From Kangiella sp. (GTDB taxonomy: Bacteria > Pseudomonadota > Gammaproteobacteria > Enterobacterales > Kangiellaceae): 5,605 bases of DNA. The stretch spans positions 1 to 5,605 of the forward strand of contig JAPHRL010000107.1 in NCBI GenBank assembly GCA_026195755.1, in the 5' to 3' direction. Positions 1 through 5,605 of the stretch are shown here, one piece after another. Position 1 is the first letter of the stretch. Each line of letters starts with the position of its first letter. The position numbers were made by a program, and so were the translations under genes. The notes below the pieces were generated by a model that had not been told where the DNA came from, ran no database searches, and saw only the letters and a program-made list of their open reading frames with translations.

Positions 1-2115
1 ACGGCCCTGACTATCTGTCAGACGCCCATCTTCCAGCACTTGCAGCAGAACGTTAAACACATCAGGGTGCGCTTTTTCCACCTCATCAAACAGAATCACA
101 GAATAAGGCTTGCGTCGTACCGCTTCGGTCAGATAACCACCCTGCTCATAACCCACATAGCCAGGAGGCGCGCCAATTAAGCGAGCAACCGCATGCTTTT
201 CCATGAACTCCGACATGTCGATACGAACCATATTGTCTTCGCTGTCGAACAGGAACTTGGCCAGCGTTTTGCACAATTCAGTTTTACCGACGCCCGTTGG
301 TCCAAGGAATAAGAAAGACCCATTCGGACGATTAGGATCAGACAGCCCTGCACGTGAACGACGAATGGCATTCGATACAGCGGTAACGGCTTCATCCTGA
401 CCAATCACATTATTGTGCAATACATCTTCCATGCGTAGTAACTTTTCACGCTCACCTTCCAACATTTTTGACACTGGAATACCGGTCCATTTGGACACGA
501 CTTCGGCAATTTCAACGTCAGTCACTTTATTACGCAGTAGCTGCATTTCCACTGTATCCTGCTCAGAGACTTTAGCTAGCTTTGCTTCAAGCTCAGGAAT
601 AGTGCCGTATTGCAACTCTGACATGCGAGTTAAGTCGCCAGCCCGCTGCGCAGCTTCTAACTCAACGCGAGCTTTATCTAGGTCGGCCTTAATATTCTGA
701 GCGCCATGCACTGAGGCTTTTTCTGATGACCAAATCTCATCAAGCTCAGCAAACTCTTTTTCAAGCTCATCAATTTGCTGCTCTAAATCTAGCAGGCGTT
801 TCTTAGAGCTTTCATCCTCTTCTTTTTTCAAAGCTTCACGCTGAATTTTCAATTGAATCAAACGACGCTCAAGTTTATCCATCACTTCAGGTTTCGAATC
901 AATTTCCATACGAATCCGACTGGCGGCCTCATCAATCAAGTCAATGGCTTTATCGGGCAATTGACGATCGGTGATATATCGCTGGGATAAAGTCGTTGCA
1001 GCCACGATAGCAGGGTCAGTAATTTCGACCCCATGGTGCACTTCATAGCGCTCTTTTAAGCCACGCAGAATTGCAATGGTATCTTCAGTGGTTGGCTCAT
1101 CAACCAATACCTTCTGGAAGCGACGTTCCAACGCCGCATCTTTTTCAACATATTGACGATACTCGTCTAAAGTTGTGGCGCCAACACAGTGCAGTTCACC
1201 GCGAGCCAGTGCTGGCTTGAGCATATTACCGGCGTCCATAGCGCCTTCTGCCTTACCGGCACCAACCATAGTATGTAACTCGTCAATGAACAGGATGACC
1301 CGCCCTTCTTCTTTAGCCAGATCATTTAATACAGCTTTTAGGCGCTCTTCAAATTCACCGCGAAATTTTGCGCCGGCAATTAACGAGCCCATATCCAAAG
1401 ACAGCACTCGTTTGTTTTTCAACCCTTCAGGAACTTCGCCGTTAACGATGCGTTGCGCCAAACCTTCCACAATAGCGGTTTTACCGACTCCGGGCGCACC
1501 AATTAGTACTGGGTTGTTTTTGCTGCGACGCTGCAGAACCTGAATACAGCGACGGATCTCATCATCGCGCCCTATCACCGGATCCAACTTGCCGCTTTCA
1601 GCGCGAGCATTCAGATCAATGGTGTATTTTTCTAAGGCTTGACGATTATCTTCGGCATTGGGGTCATTGACGTTTTGCCCACCGCGAATCTGGGCAATGG
1701 CATCTTCAACCATTTTAGTCGTAACGCCCTGGGCCTTGAGCAACTTGCCCAAAGTACCTTTATCTTCTAACGCAGCCAGCAAAAACAGCTCAGATGAAAT
1801 GTATTGATCCTGCCGTTGTTGTGAAATCTTGTCACAGACATTCAGTAGCTTGCCAAGATCGGGGGAAATATGAACTTCACCACCCGTTCCACTGACTTGT
1901 GGCAGCTTTGCTAACTCAGCATCTATGGCGTTCATCAGTTGACCTGCAGGCGCACCAATCTGGTTTAGAATTGCTGCGACACTGTTGCCCTGTTGCTGTA
2001 GCATGGCCAACATTAAATGCAACGGCTCGATGTACTGATGGTCCTTTCCAAGCGCTAACGACTGAGCATCGGCTAGCGCTGATTGAAACTTGCTGGTGAA
2101 TTTATCCATTCTCAT
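1..2115 (-). CDS. clpB: ATP-dependent chaperone ClpB (AAA+ disaggregase), C-terminus cut by window edge
   Basis: ClpB is a cytoplasmic hexameric AAA+ disaggregase that, with DnaK/DnaJ/GrpE, threads aggregated proteins through its central pore. The frame is open for 705 codons from the ATG at 2115 to the window edge; the family is about 857-865 residues, so the end of the second AAA+ domain is missing. The N-domain spans about 1-145. NBD1 has Walker A GAPGVGKT (206-213, K212), Walker B FIDE (E279) and R331/R332 with the arginine finger. The coiled-coil middle domain (about 409-525) keeps Y503, which in E. coli matters for DnaK cooperation. NBD2 has GPTGVGKT (K611), the GYVGY pore loop (Y653) and Walker B E678. 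All these numbers equal E. coli ClpB, so no indels are apparent. The NBD1 pore-loop aromatic is F251 where E. coli has Y. The start MRMDKF resembles E. coli MRLDRL and follows a good ribosome-binding site. A second in-frame ATG lies two codons downstream. Confidence 0.97.
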   Translation of the reverse strand, partial: MRMDKFTSKFQSALADAQSLALGKDHQYIEPLHLMLAMLQQQGNSVAAILNQIGAPAGQLMNAIDAELAKLPQVSGTGGEVHISPDLGKLLNVCDKISQQRQDQYISSELFLLAALEDKGTLGKLLKAQGVTTKMVEDAIAQIRGGQNVNDPNAEDNRQALEKYTIDLNARAESGKLDPVIGRDDEIRRCIQVLQRRSKNNPVLIGAPGVGKTAIVEGLAQRIVNGEVPEGLKNKRVLSLDMGSLIAGAKFRGEFEERLKAVLNDLAKEEGRVILFIDELHTMVGAGKAEGAMDAGNMLKPALARGELHCVGATTLDEYRQYVEKDAALERRFQKVLVDEPTTEDTIAILRGLKERYEVHHGVEITDPAIVAATTLSQRYITDRQLPDKAIDLIDEAASRIRMEIDSKPEVMDKLERRLIQLKIQREALKKEEDESSKKRLLDLEQQIDELEKEFAELDEIWSSEKASVHGAQNIKADLDKARVELEAAQRAGDLTRMSELQYGTIPELEAKLAKVSEQDTVEMQLLRNKVTDVEIAEVVSKWTGIPVSKMLEGEREKLLRMEDVLHNNVIGQDEAVTAVSNAIRRSRAGLSDPNRPNGSFLFLGPTGVGKTELCKTLAKFLFDSEDNMVRIDMSEFMEKHAVARLIGAPPGYVGYEQGGYLTEAVRRKPYSVILFDEVEKAHPDVFNVLLQVLEDGRLTDSQGR

Positions 2116-2122
2116 GCAAAAA

Positions 2123-2129
2123 CCTCTCT
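2123..2129 (-). promoter_or_regulatory. Ribosome-binding site of clpB
   Basis: AGAGAGG on the minus strand lies 7 nt before the ATG at 2115. This favours that ATG over the in-frame ATG at 2109, although the shift would be only two codons. Confidence 0.7.
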
Positions 2130-2185
2130 GGAGTCATTGTCACTGTCAGTGCGCAAACTCAAATTAACACTCTATATGCTATACA

Positions 2186-2213
2186 AAATGTGGGTTTATG
2201 GCCGGTTTTCAAG
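2186..2213 (-). promoter_or_regulatory. Heat-shock (sigma-32/RpoH) promoter of clpB
   Basis: On the minus strand a perfect CTTGAAA (-35 side, 2213-2207) is followed by 13 nt and CCACATTT (-10 side, 2193-2186). The established sigma-32 consensus is CTTGAAA, 11-16 nt, CCCCATNT. The -35 half therefore matches fully and the -10 half at all but one position, with proper spacing. Transcription would start near 2179, giving a leader of about 64 nt. E. coli clpB is a classic RpoH target, so position and biology agree. The start site itself is inferred. Confidence 0.8.
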
Positions 2214-2253
2214 AGCTTGCCTACTCATTTTGCTCATTTATTGCTCAAAGCTG

Positions 2254-2267
2254 TTGATTTAAATCAA
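2254..2267. promoter_or_regulatory. Perfect FNR/ANR-type palindrome TTGAT-N4-ATCAA
   Basis: TTGATTTAAATCAA is a perfect 14-bp palindrome that fits the FNR/ANR consensus TTGATNNNNATCAA without mismatch. It lies between the acyltransferase stop and the clpB start, centred about 82 bp upstream of the inferred sigma-32 start site. That is too far for a standard class II site on that promoter. A weak CAAAAT lies at about the right distance (roughly -13 to -8 if the box is at -41.5) to act as the -10 of a second minus-strand promoter near 2219. The match is seen directly; binding by an FNR-like oxygen sensor is inference. A short AT-rich palindrome could also occur by chance or bind another factor. 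Confidence 0.4.
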
Positions 2268-2300
2268 GAGTTAGCAGACTAAATGTAAAAGATAGAAGTT

Positions 2301-2328
2301 TTGCTTAATGGTACTTGCTCAACGGTAC
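2301..2328. repeat. 14-bp tandem duplication, two copies
   Basis: Two adjacent 14-bp units, TTGCTTAATGGTAC (2301-2314) and TTGCTCAACGGTAC (2315-2328), differ at two positions, both T versus C. The next two bases, TT, begin a third unit that is not continued. The core TTGCTCA also occurs at 2230-2236 and 2241-2247. No function is recognised; it may be a slippage duplication or a pair of protein-binding half sites. Confidence 0.6.
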
Positions 2329-2358
2329 TTTTCTCGTGCGCGAGAGCCTGGAGCCGTT
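2321..2358 (-). repeat. Nested inverted repeat just after the acyltransferase stop codon
   Basis: An outer pair AACGG/CCGTT (2354-2358 with 2321-2325) encloses an inner 5-bp stem TCTCG/CGAGA (2332-2336 with 2341-2345) around a 4-nt loop. In the minus-strand transcript it begins immediately after the TAA at 2359. The downstream side reads GAGCAAG, with no uridine tract, so it is not a convincing Rho-independent terminator for the rluD-pgeF-acyltransferase transcript. It could be a 3'-end-stabilising hairpin or a processing site. Confidence 0.4.
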
Positions 2359-3087
2359 TTATTGTGGGCGTTCTTTACCTGAAGGTTCTTTAGTGAACGG
2401 GTTGCGATGACCGAGCAACACTTCGCCTAAATGGACTAGGCTATTCTCGTGTGAAAAAAACTGATGATTGATGGTAGGAAATTGTAGAAGTCTGGATCTA
2501 GATCGAAGAATGAGTGATGAAAAAATGGTCCCCTGCCCACGAACGCCAACGATTCGGCAAACAAAAATAGAGTGCTTGCTTAATTCTGCCAACTTCCTTA
2601 TTCCAGGCTTCACACGATAAGGTTCTTCGTGATCCAGATGAATTTTTCCGTGTGGAAATAAAGCAATAATTTCACCTTGGTCTAGAGCTCTTCGAGCCTG
2701 ACGAAAAGCAATATCAGCGCGGCCACTTCGGTTAACCGGTATACAACCTGCACGCTTAAATAACCAGGTTAAACCAAAGCGATTATATTCTTCAGTGGCT
2801 ATCATAAAACGAATCGGGCGATTACTGGCGGCAATCAATAAAAGAGGATCAAGGCCAGAAATATGGTTAGAAATCAGAATCGCACCACCTTCGGTTGGTA
2901 ATGAAAAGCGTTCAAAATCCAGTCTGTGAAAGCGCATACAGTAGTAGCGACATAATCCATCAATAAAATTGAGAAAAGAGGAACCCCAGTCAATATGATT
3001 ATATTTTTTAGCGCCTTTGATTAACTTGACAATGACAACAGTCAAACTTAATACTACAGCCAGAATTACCCACCAAAACGTTGTCAT
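2359..3087 (-). CDS. PlsC-like lysophospholipid acyltransferase family protein, membrane-anchored, variant motifs
   Basis: The protein resembles the 1-acylglycerol-3-phosphate O-acyltransferase (PlsC/LPLAT) superfamily, whose members transfer acyl groups to lysolipids at the inner membrane. Numbered from a GTG at 3102, a hydrophobic anchor spans residues 9-28, followed by block I NHISGLD (H80, D85), block II GCIPVNR (119-125, R125) and a block III-like FPHGKIH (149-155). Classical block III is FPEGTRS, so the usual Glu is His and the Thr is Lys. The usual proline-containing block IV reads VCRIVGVRG instead. The substrate therefore cannot be named, though the NHX4D catalytic pair is intact. 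I prefer the ATG at 3087 (242 residues, 27 nt after pgeF) because AAAAGG lies only one base before the GTG, too close to serve it. The GTG would give 247 residues. The gene probably shares a transcript with rluD and pgeF. E. coli has no gene at this position. Confidence 0.85.
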   Translation of the reverse strand: MTTFWWVILAVVLSLTVVIVKLIKGAKKYNHIDWGSSFLNFIDGLCRYYCMRFHRLDFERFSLPTEGGAILISNHISGLDPLLLIAASNRPIRFMIATEEYNRFGLTWLFKRAGCIPVNRSGRADIAFRQARRALDQGEIIALFPHGKIHLDHEEPYRVKPGIRKLAELSKHSIFVCRIVGVRGQGTIFSSLILRSRSRLLQFPTINHQFFSHENSLVHLGEVLLGHRNPFTKEPSGKERPQ

Positions 3088-3114
3088 TCTCTTCTCACAC
3101 ACCTTTTATCTTAG

Positions 3115-3840
3115 CTACTCTGCTATCCAAATCATGCTCGCCATTCGTCCAGTCTGACCATCTCTACGAAATGAGTAAAATCTTCGTTTATCTTTAAAAG
3201 TACATAGCTGACTCAAATAGACATCCACACCTAAATACTCTAACTGCTTTTTAGCCAAGCCTGCTAAATCAGCTTGCCATCGGCCTCTATTATTTTGAAT
3301 GAAGTAGCGTCGATTACCATCATCCAGATCAATAAAAGTTTGTTTGACTTCAACGCCCACTTCAAAGTAGCGCTGACTAATAGCTGGGCCAATCCAAGCC
3401 ATTAGTGGTTTTGATTGGGAGTACCTCTTAACGGTATTTGCTAATATGCCGGCAGCGAGTCCGCGCCAACCAGCATGCGCGGCAGCAATCCAACTGCCGT
3501 CTGAGTTTGTAAACAACACCGGTAAACAATCAGCAGTCATCACTGCGCAAGTAGCAGCAGACTTATCGGTAAGGATAGCATCCGCCTCAAGCGAAACCAG
3601 CGAGTCAGAGTACTTAACAACTTTGTTGCCGTGAACTTGATTGAGCCATTGAACGGGCGGATGACCAGCGTTGTTATTAACAAGCTCACGATTGGCCATG
3701 ACTCTCGCCCTATCATCCTCAACATGCAACCCTAGATTCAAACTATCAAAAGGAGACTCACTTACCCCGCCTTTGCGCGTGGTAGCCAAAGCTCTAATAT
3801 GGGTTGGAGCTGGCCAGTCAGGCTTGATAAATTCAATCAT
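3115..3840 (-). CDS. pgeF: Peptidoglycan editing factor PgeF (YfiH/YlmD, multicopper-oxidase-like DUF152 family)
   Basis: PgeF (formerly YfiH, 'laccase domain' or polyphenol oxidase family) is a cytosolic enzyme. In E. coli it corrects peptidoglycan precursors in which L-Ser has replaced L-Ala at the first stem position; homologues also show purine-nucleoside activities. The 241-residue product has normal family length. The metal-site residues are visible: H70 in NQVHG, C105 in TADCLPV and H122 in AAHAGWRG. Other family signatures are TTRKGGVS (20-27), LNLGLH (34-39), ADAILT (86-91) and a C-terminal YSFRRDGQTGRMAS stretch. The ATG at 3840 overlaps the rluD stop codon by 4 nt (ATGA), which points to translational coupling. 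The order rluD-pgeF matches E. coli. The stop is TAG at 3117-3115. Confidence 0.95.
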   Translation of the reverse strand: MIEFIKPDWPAPTHIRALATTRKGGVSESPFDSLNLGLHVEDDRARVMANRELVNNNAGHPPVQWLNQVHGNKVVKYSDSLVSLEADAILTDKSAATCAVMTADCLPVLFTNSDGSWIAAAHAGWRGLAAGILANTVKRYSQSKPLMAWIGPAISQRYFEVGVEVKQTFIDLDDGNRRYFIQNNRGRWQADLAGLAKKQLEYLGVDVYLSQLCTFKDKRRFYSFRRDGQTGRMASMIWIAE

Positions 3841-4811
3841 TCTTCTGCGTCGTAGGTGTCTCTGTTTTCACGTAAATCATTTAACAGCTTAGCCATGTCA
3901 TGAGGCATTGGTGCGCGCCATTCGATATACTCATCTGTTGAGGGGTGCTGCAACCCTAATAAACTAGCGTGCAACGCCTGACGTTTAAAACTATCAACCG
4001 TTTTACGCAGTTCGGGTGTAATACGTGTGGGCACTCGATAACGACCGCTGTATAAAGGATCGCCAATTAGCGGAAACTTCAAATAAGCCATATGAACACG
4101 AATCTGGTGAGTACGTCCCGTTTCTAGGCGCAGCTTTAAGTGGGTATGATCCAAGAATTTTTCAACCACACGATAATGGGTAATGGCTCTTTTGCCATCG
4201 GCCACAACCGCCATCGAGGTGCGCTTAGTAGGATGACGGCCAATCGGTTTATCAATTGTCCCACCGGATACCATCACTCGATTGACCACTGCATCATATT
4301 CACGAGTAAAAGCACGATTCTGCAGCTGCTCAACCAGACTGGTATGAGCGGCAATAGTTTTTGCAACGACTAACAACCCAGTCGTTTCTTTGTCAATGCG
4401 GTGAATAATGCCTGCTCGAGGTAAATTAGCGAGCTCTGGGCAATGGTGTAATAGCGCATTAACCATGGTGCCATCCTGATTTCCAGCGCCAGGATGAACA
4501 ACCAAACCTGCAGGTTTGTTAATAACCAGCAAAGAATCATCTTCATATACTACATCAAGATCAATGGCTTCGGGCTTCCACTCGCCTGCCACTTCAATTT
4601 CAGCATTAATTTCGATATCCTCAAAACCCGCCATTTTATGTTTATTGGAAGTTATTACTTCGCCATTAACTTTAACGAAGCCATTTTGGATCCATTCTTG
4701 AATTCGAGAGCGGGAATATTCACTAAAGTGCTGAGATAAAGCAGCATCCAGTCTTTTTCCGTAAACTTTTTCGTCGAATATGTGTCTGAGTGCAATAGAT
4801 TGGGTGGTCAT
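3837..4811 (-). CDS. rluD: 23S rRNA pseudouridine(1911/1915/1917) synthase RluD
   Basis: RluD isomerises three uridines in helix 69 of 23S rRNA to pseudouridine during large-subunit maturation, and is important for normal ribosome assembly and termination. The 324-residue product matches the family length (326 in E. coli). An S4-type RNA-binding domain covers about residues 18-75 (RLDAAL, SRSRIQEWI, VKVNGE). The RluA-type catalytic domain follows, with NKPAGLVVHPG (98-108) and the signature HRIDKETTGL, whose D140 is the catalytic aspartate (D139 in E. coli). RTHQIRVHMAYLKFPLIGDPLY is also typical of the family. RluA, RluC and RluD are related; the position opposite bamD and before pgeF supports RluD. 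The ATG at 4811 gives an N-terminus like E. coli RluD but has no recognisable Shine-Dalgarno sequence. Confidence 0.95.
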   Translation of the reverse strand: MTTQSIALRHIFDEKVYGKRLDAALSQHFSEYSRSRIQEWIQNGFVKVNGEVITSNKHKMAGFEDIEINAEIEVAGEWKPEAIDLDVVYEDDSLLVINKPAGLVVHPGAGNQDGTMVNALLHHCPELANLPRAGIIHRIDKETTGLLVVAKTIAAHTSLVEQLQNRAFTREYDAVVNRVMVSGGTIDKPIGRHPTKRTSMAVVADGKRAITHYRVVEKFLDHTHLKLRLETGRTHQIRVHMAYLKFPLIGDPLYSGRYRVPTRITPELRKTVDSFKRQALHASLLGLQHPSTDEYIEWRAPMPHDMAKLLNDLRENRDTYDAEE

Positions 4812-4831
4812 TGTAAAATCACGTAAAAAGA

Positions 4832-4860
4832 TTGGCCTATAACTGATGGTCAGTTAGAAT
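4832..4860 (+). promoter_or_regulatory. Probable sigma-70 promoter of bamD
   Basis: TTGGCC (4832-4837, 4 of 6 to TTGACA) and TAGAAT (4855-4860, 5 of 6 to TATAAT) are separated by exactly 17 nt. The start site would be near 4867, about 38 nt before the bamD ATG. The spacer contains the inverted repeat at 4840-4856. The call rests on consensus matching and position only. Confidence 0.45.
4840..4856. repeat. 17-bp inverted repeat in the bamD-rluD promoter region
   Basis: TAACTGA-TGG-TCAGTTA has perfect 7-bp arms and a 3-bp centre. It occupies the spacer and the first two bases of the -10 of the predicted bamD promoter, and lies in the predicted rluD leader. It could be an operator controlling bamD or a small hairpin in the rluD 5' UTR. 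No regulator is recognised from the sequence. Confidence 0.55.
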
Positions 4861-4867
4861 GAGCCAC

Positions 4868-4876
4868 ATTGTATCA
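4868..4876 (-). promoter_or_regulatory. Probable extended -10 promoter of rluD
   Basis: On the minus strand TGATACAAT (4876-4868) fits an extended -10 element (TGN followed by TACAAT, one mismatch to TATAAT). No good -35 is present at 16-18 nt, which is common with extended -10 promoters. Transcription would start near 4861, leaving a leader of about 50 nt before the rluD ATG. The assignment is by consensus matching only. Confidence 0.35.
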
Positions 4877-4904
4877 GGCTGAACACAAACAGAAAGAATT
4901 AAAT

Positions 4905-5605
4905 ATGCAAAAAAATAGTATTATCGTCCTCGCTCTATTGGTATTAGCTCTAGCGGGCTGCTCCAGCACCCCTAAAGAACCTAATTTGAAAAATTCTAAA
5001 GTTGGGTCAATGACAGCACAAGAGCTCTTTGATGGCGCCAAAAGCTCTATGAGTGGTGGCAATTATGTTAGAGCAACTGAGCTTTTAGAAGAAATTGACA
5101 CTCGTTATCCTTTTGGTCGAATTTCAGAACAAGCTAAGCTTGAGCTGATTTACGCGTACTTCAAAAGGGCCGACTATGAGTCAGGACAAGCACTCGCCGA
5201 TCGGTTTTTGCGTCAACACCCCCAGCATGATAATGCAGATTACGTCTATTATATGAAAGGGGTTATGCACTATGAACAGGAAGTCGGAGCATTTAAAGAA
5301 GTATTTGCTGCTGATATTGAGAAACGCGACACCAGCAATTTAAAAGCTGCTTTCGATAACCTCAAGGCTTTGGTTGAAGTCTATCCTGAAAGCAAATATG
5401 CACCCGATGCTCGTCTACGCATGGTTCAAATTCGCAACCTTTTAGCTGATTATGAACTGCACGTAGCTCGCTATTATATGCAACGCGACACTTATATTGC
5501 CGCAGCAAATCGTGCAAAATACATCGTTGAGAACTTCCCCAAAACACCTGCAGTCCCTAGCGCACTAGAAATTTTGGTGAATTCTTACAAAATATTAGAG
5601 TTACC
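4905..5605 (+). CDS. bamD: Outer membrane assembly lipoprotein BamD, C-terminal end cut by window edge
   Basis: BamD is the essential lipoprotein of the beta-barrel assembly machinery. It is anchored in the inner leaflet of the outer membrane, binds BamA and helps recognise incoming outer-membrane proteins. The frame runs from the ATG at 4905 through 233 codons to the window edge; E. coli BamD is 245 residues, so little is likely missing. A lipoprotein signal peptide (hydrophobic 5-17) ends in lipobox LAGC with the modified cysteine C19. Ser follows at +2, consistent with outer-membrane sorting. TPR-like helical repeats follow: MTAQELFDGAK, GNYVRATELLEEIDTRYPFG, and the RYYMQRDTYIAAANRA region, which aligns with E. 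coli EYYTERGAWVAVVNRV. A weak purine-rich AGAAAGAA (4891-4898) precedes the start. The gene diverges from rluD, as in E. coli. Confidence 0.95.
   Translation, partial: MQKNSIIVLALLVLALAGCSSTPKEPNLKNSKVGSMTAQELFDGAKSSMSGGNYVRATELLEEIDTRYPFGRISEQAKLELIYAYFKRADYESGQALADRFLRQHPQHDNADYVYYMKGVMHYEQEVGAFKEVFAADIEKRDTSNLKAAFDNLKALVEVYPESKYAPDARLRMVQIRNLLADYELHVARYYMQRDTYIAAANRAKYIVENFPKTPAVPSALEILVNSYKILEL

Larger units (their letters stand above)
2116..2358. other. Intergenic region upstream of clpB
   Basis: This 243-bp gap separates the acyltransferase gene from clpB, both on the minus strand. Apart from the ribosome-binding site, sigma-32 promoter, FNR-like palindrome, tandem repeat and nested inverted repeat listed separately, it holds a small perfect inverted repeat CACTG-T-CAGTG (2141-2151) in the clpB leader, a short way upstream of the Shine-Dalgarno sequence. 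No convincing gene, tRNA or intrinsic terminator is seen in it. Confidence 0.7.

Noticed and set aside
1175..1543. A 122-codon plus-strand open frame inside clpB
   Set aside because: It is antisense to a highly conserved part of clpB, including Walker A and Walker B of NBD1; its composition is that of a shadow frame.
2188..2262. A 24-codon plus-strand reading frame encoding a small hydrophobic peptide (starting MWVYGRF) upstream of clpB
   Set aside because: It has no ribosome-binding site or convincing promoter, and it lies antisense over the sigma-32 promoter and the FNR-like palindrome, which explain the region better.
2321..2358. An intrinsic terminator for the rluD-pgeF-acyltransferase transcript
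   Set aside because: The inverted repeat is real, but no uridine tract follows it on the minus-strand transcript, so it is recorded only as an inverted repeat.
4494..4739. Plus-strand open frames (4494-4739 and 4516-4701) within rluD
   Set aside because: They are antisense to conserved RluD coding sequence and show no recognisable domain or ribosome-binding site.
4838..4843. TATAAC as the bamD -10 element
   Set aside because: No -35-like hexamer lies at 16-18 nt; TAGAAT at 4855-4860 with TTGGCC 17 nt upstream fits better.
5362..5547. A 61-codon minus-strand open frame in bamD
   Set aside because: It is antisense to the conserved C-terminal TPR region of BamD, with no sign of independent coding.

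Overview
The window carries an ordinary chromosomal housekeeping block of a gammaproteobacterium. Four genes lie head to tail on the minus strand: rluD, pgeF, a membrane-anchored acyltransferase gene and clpB. bamD diverges from rluD on the plus strand. The order bamD / rluD-pgeF-(...)-clpB is a known gammaproteobacterial arrangement; in E. coli clpB follows pgeF directly, so the acyltransferase gene is an extra member here. The predicted proteins resemble their E. coli counterparts, and ClpB matches E. coli numbering at every landmark I checked. I cannot place the genus. I see no sign of a mobile element, phage, CRISPR array, tRNA or rRNA.

Layout. Positions 1-2115 (minus) hold the first 705 codons of clpB; its C-terminal part, about 150 residues, lies beyond the left edge. 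Positions 2116-2358 are a 243-bp intergenic region with a good heat-shock (sigma-32) promoter for clpB, a perfect FNR/ANR-type palindrome, a 14-bp tandem duplication and a nested inverted repeat. Positions 2359-3087 (minus) encode a PlsC-like acyltransferase with altered motifs. Positions 3115-3840 (minus) encode PgeF, and 3837-4811 (minus) encode RluD; the two overlap by 4 nt (ATGA). Positions 4812-4904 are a compact divergent promoter region with a 17-bp inverted repeat. bamD starts at 4905 (plus) and runs off the right edge after 233 codons.

Functionally the block mixes envelope maintenance and protein or ribosome quality control. BamD works in outer-membrane protein assembly, PgeF in peptidoglycan precursor editing, the acyltransferase probably in lipid acylation, RluD in 23S rRNA modification, and ClpB in disaggregation. 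rluD, pgeF and the acyltransferase gene look like one transcription unit. clpB has its own stress promoter, but I see no clear intrinsic terminator before it, so read-through is possible.

I found no new multi-gene system. The points most worth a second look are in the non-coding DNA: the FNR-like box beside the heat-shock promoter of clpB, and the inverted repeat inside the overlapping bamD/rluD promoters. Two gene-level points also stand out: the unusual catalytic block of the acyltransferase, and the loss of the E. coli-type internal start codon in clpB.
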